DNA of 64,000 nucleotides, from positions 1-64,000 of the forward strand of contig DABG01000010.1 in NCBI GenBank assembly GCA_002103075.1, read 5' to 3'. Positions 63,953-64,000 of this stretch are shown here, one piece after another. Under the pieces are notes generated by a model. That model had not been told where the DNA came from. It made no database searches and saw only the letters and a program-made list of their open reading frames with translations. Each line of letters opens with the position of its first letter. Position 1 is the stretch's first letter. The translations under genes and the position numbers were made by a program. The stretch is from Candidatus Gastranaerophilales bacterium HUM_9. GTDB taxonomy: Bacteria; Cyanobacteriota; Vampirovibrionia; Gastranaerophilales; Gastranaerophilaceae.

Positions 63953-64000
63953 ATGAACCAATTCATATTAAATGCAGACGATTTTGGAATGAGCGAAGCC
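63953..64000 (+). CDS. YdjC/ChbG-type carbohydrate deacetylase, 5' end only
   Basis: Only 16 codons are visible (MNQFILNADDFGMSEA). The ILNADDFGMS start is diagnostic of the YdjC/ChbG family, whose Asp pair binds metal and which deacetylates chito-oligosaccharides or related sugars. A GAGGA site precedes the ATG. It diverges from gtrA, and such pairs often belong to lipid-linked sugar loci. Confidence 0.75.
   Translation, partial: MNQFILNADDFGMSEA

Overview
The window is AT-rich DNA (by eye roughly 30% GC). It looks like a host-associated relative of cyanobacteria, most likely the Gastranaerophilales/Vampirovibrionia (Melainabacteria). That is an inference. It rests on a diderm envelope (TolC-family protein, Pmp-like autotransporter passenger, SLH proteins), on GerMN and DUF2993 proteins of a kind I associate with cyanobacteria, and on several long proteins of unknown function that I recall from that group. 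No rRNA, tRNA or CRISPR array is visible.

Layout. (1) 1-6829, minus: one open frame of at least 2276 codons encodes a giant secreted Pmp-like beta-helix protein. It has a signal peptide, about 25 GGA[I/V/L] motifs and an internal array of 18 degenerate ~28-residue repeats. It leaves the window just before the expected beta-barrel. (2) 6968-15512, minus: NAGPA-type secreted protein, BioY-like transporter, RimI, a HicB-like small protein, GerMN and DUF2993 envelope proteins, a Y-family polymerase, a HEAT-repeat protein and a sensor kinase. (3) 15.6-25.3 kb: a possible attenuator upstream of a lineage-type gene, a RelB/YafQ toxin-antitoxin pair, bioA-bioD, an SLH protein, lysS, thiL, an acidic orphan protein and a solitary HigA-like antitoxin that converges on a RES-domain protein. 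(4) 26.5-44.6 kb, minus: a surface-glycan locus. It has a nonulosonate (pseudaminate/sialate-like) section (PseB-like dehydratase, RmlD-like reductase, NeuB-family synthase, TIM-barrel isomerase, PseF-like CMP-transferase, polysialyltransferase-like protein, FkbH-like protein), Ugd, and a second set of glycosyltransferases (GT2, GT8, DUF4422), an acetyltransferase, TagD and a GT-D/LicD fusion. (5) 44798-52619, plus: murF-mraY-murD-ftsW-murG-rsgA-ispA. (6) 53-64 kb: TolC-family protein, alaS, rnhB, a coiled-coil lineage protein, a second SLH protein, a small unknown gene, a HEATH-motif putative metalloprotease, GtrA and the start of a YdjC-type deacetylase.

The most unusual signals are these. 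A short module (FS[I/V] ... L..LG[I/L/F][K/R].K) sits at the ends or domain joints of about eight otherwise unrelated proteins in the glycan locus. The giant surface protein carries the degenerate repeat array. The nonulosonate gene set lacks PseC/PseG/PseH and has a truncated TIM-barrel duplicate. A 76-bp direct repeat flanks the FkbH-like gene and includes the start of the RES gene. Six genes have a -10 hexamer 6-7 bases before their ATG, which suggests leaderless mRNAs. A possible terminator/antiterminator leader lies at 15.6 kb. GC-rich intergenic repeats occur at 36.2 and 52.8 kb.

All family calls were made by reading the sequence, with no database search.
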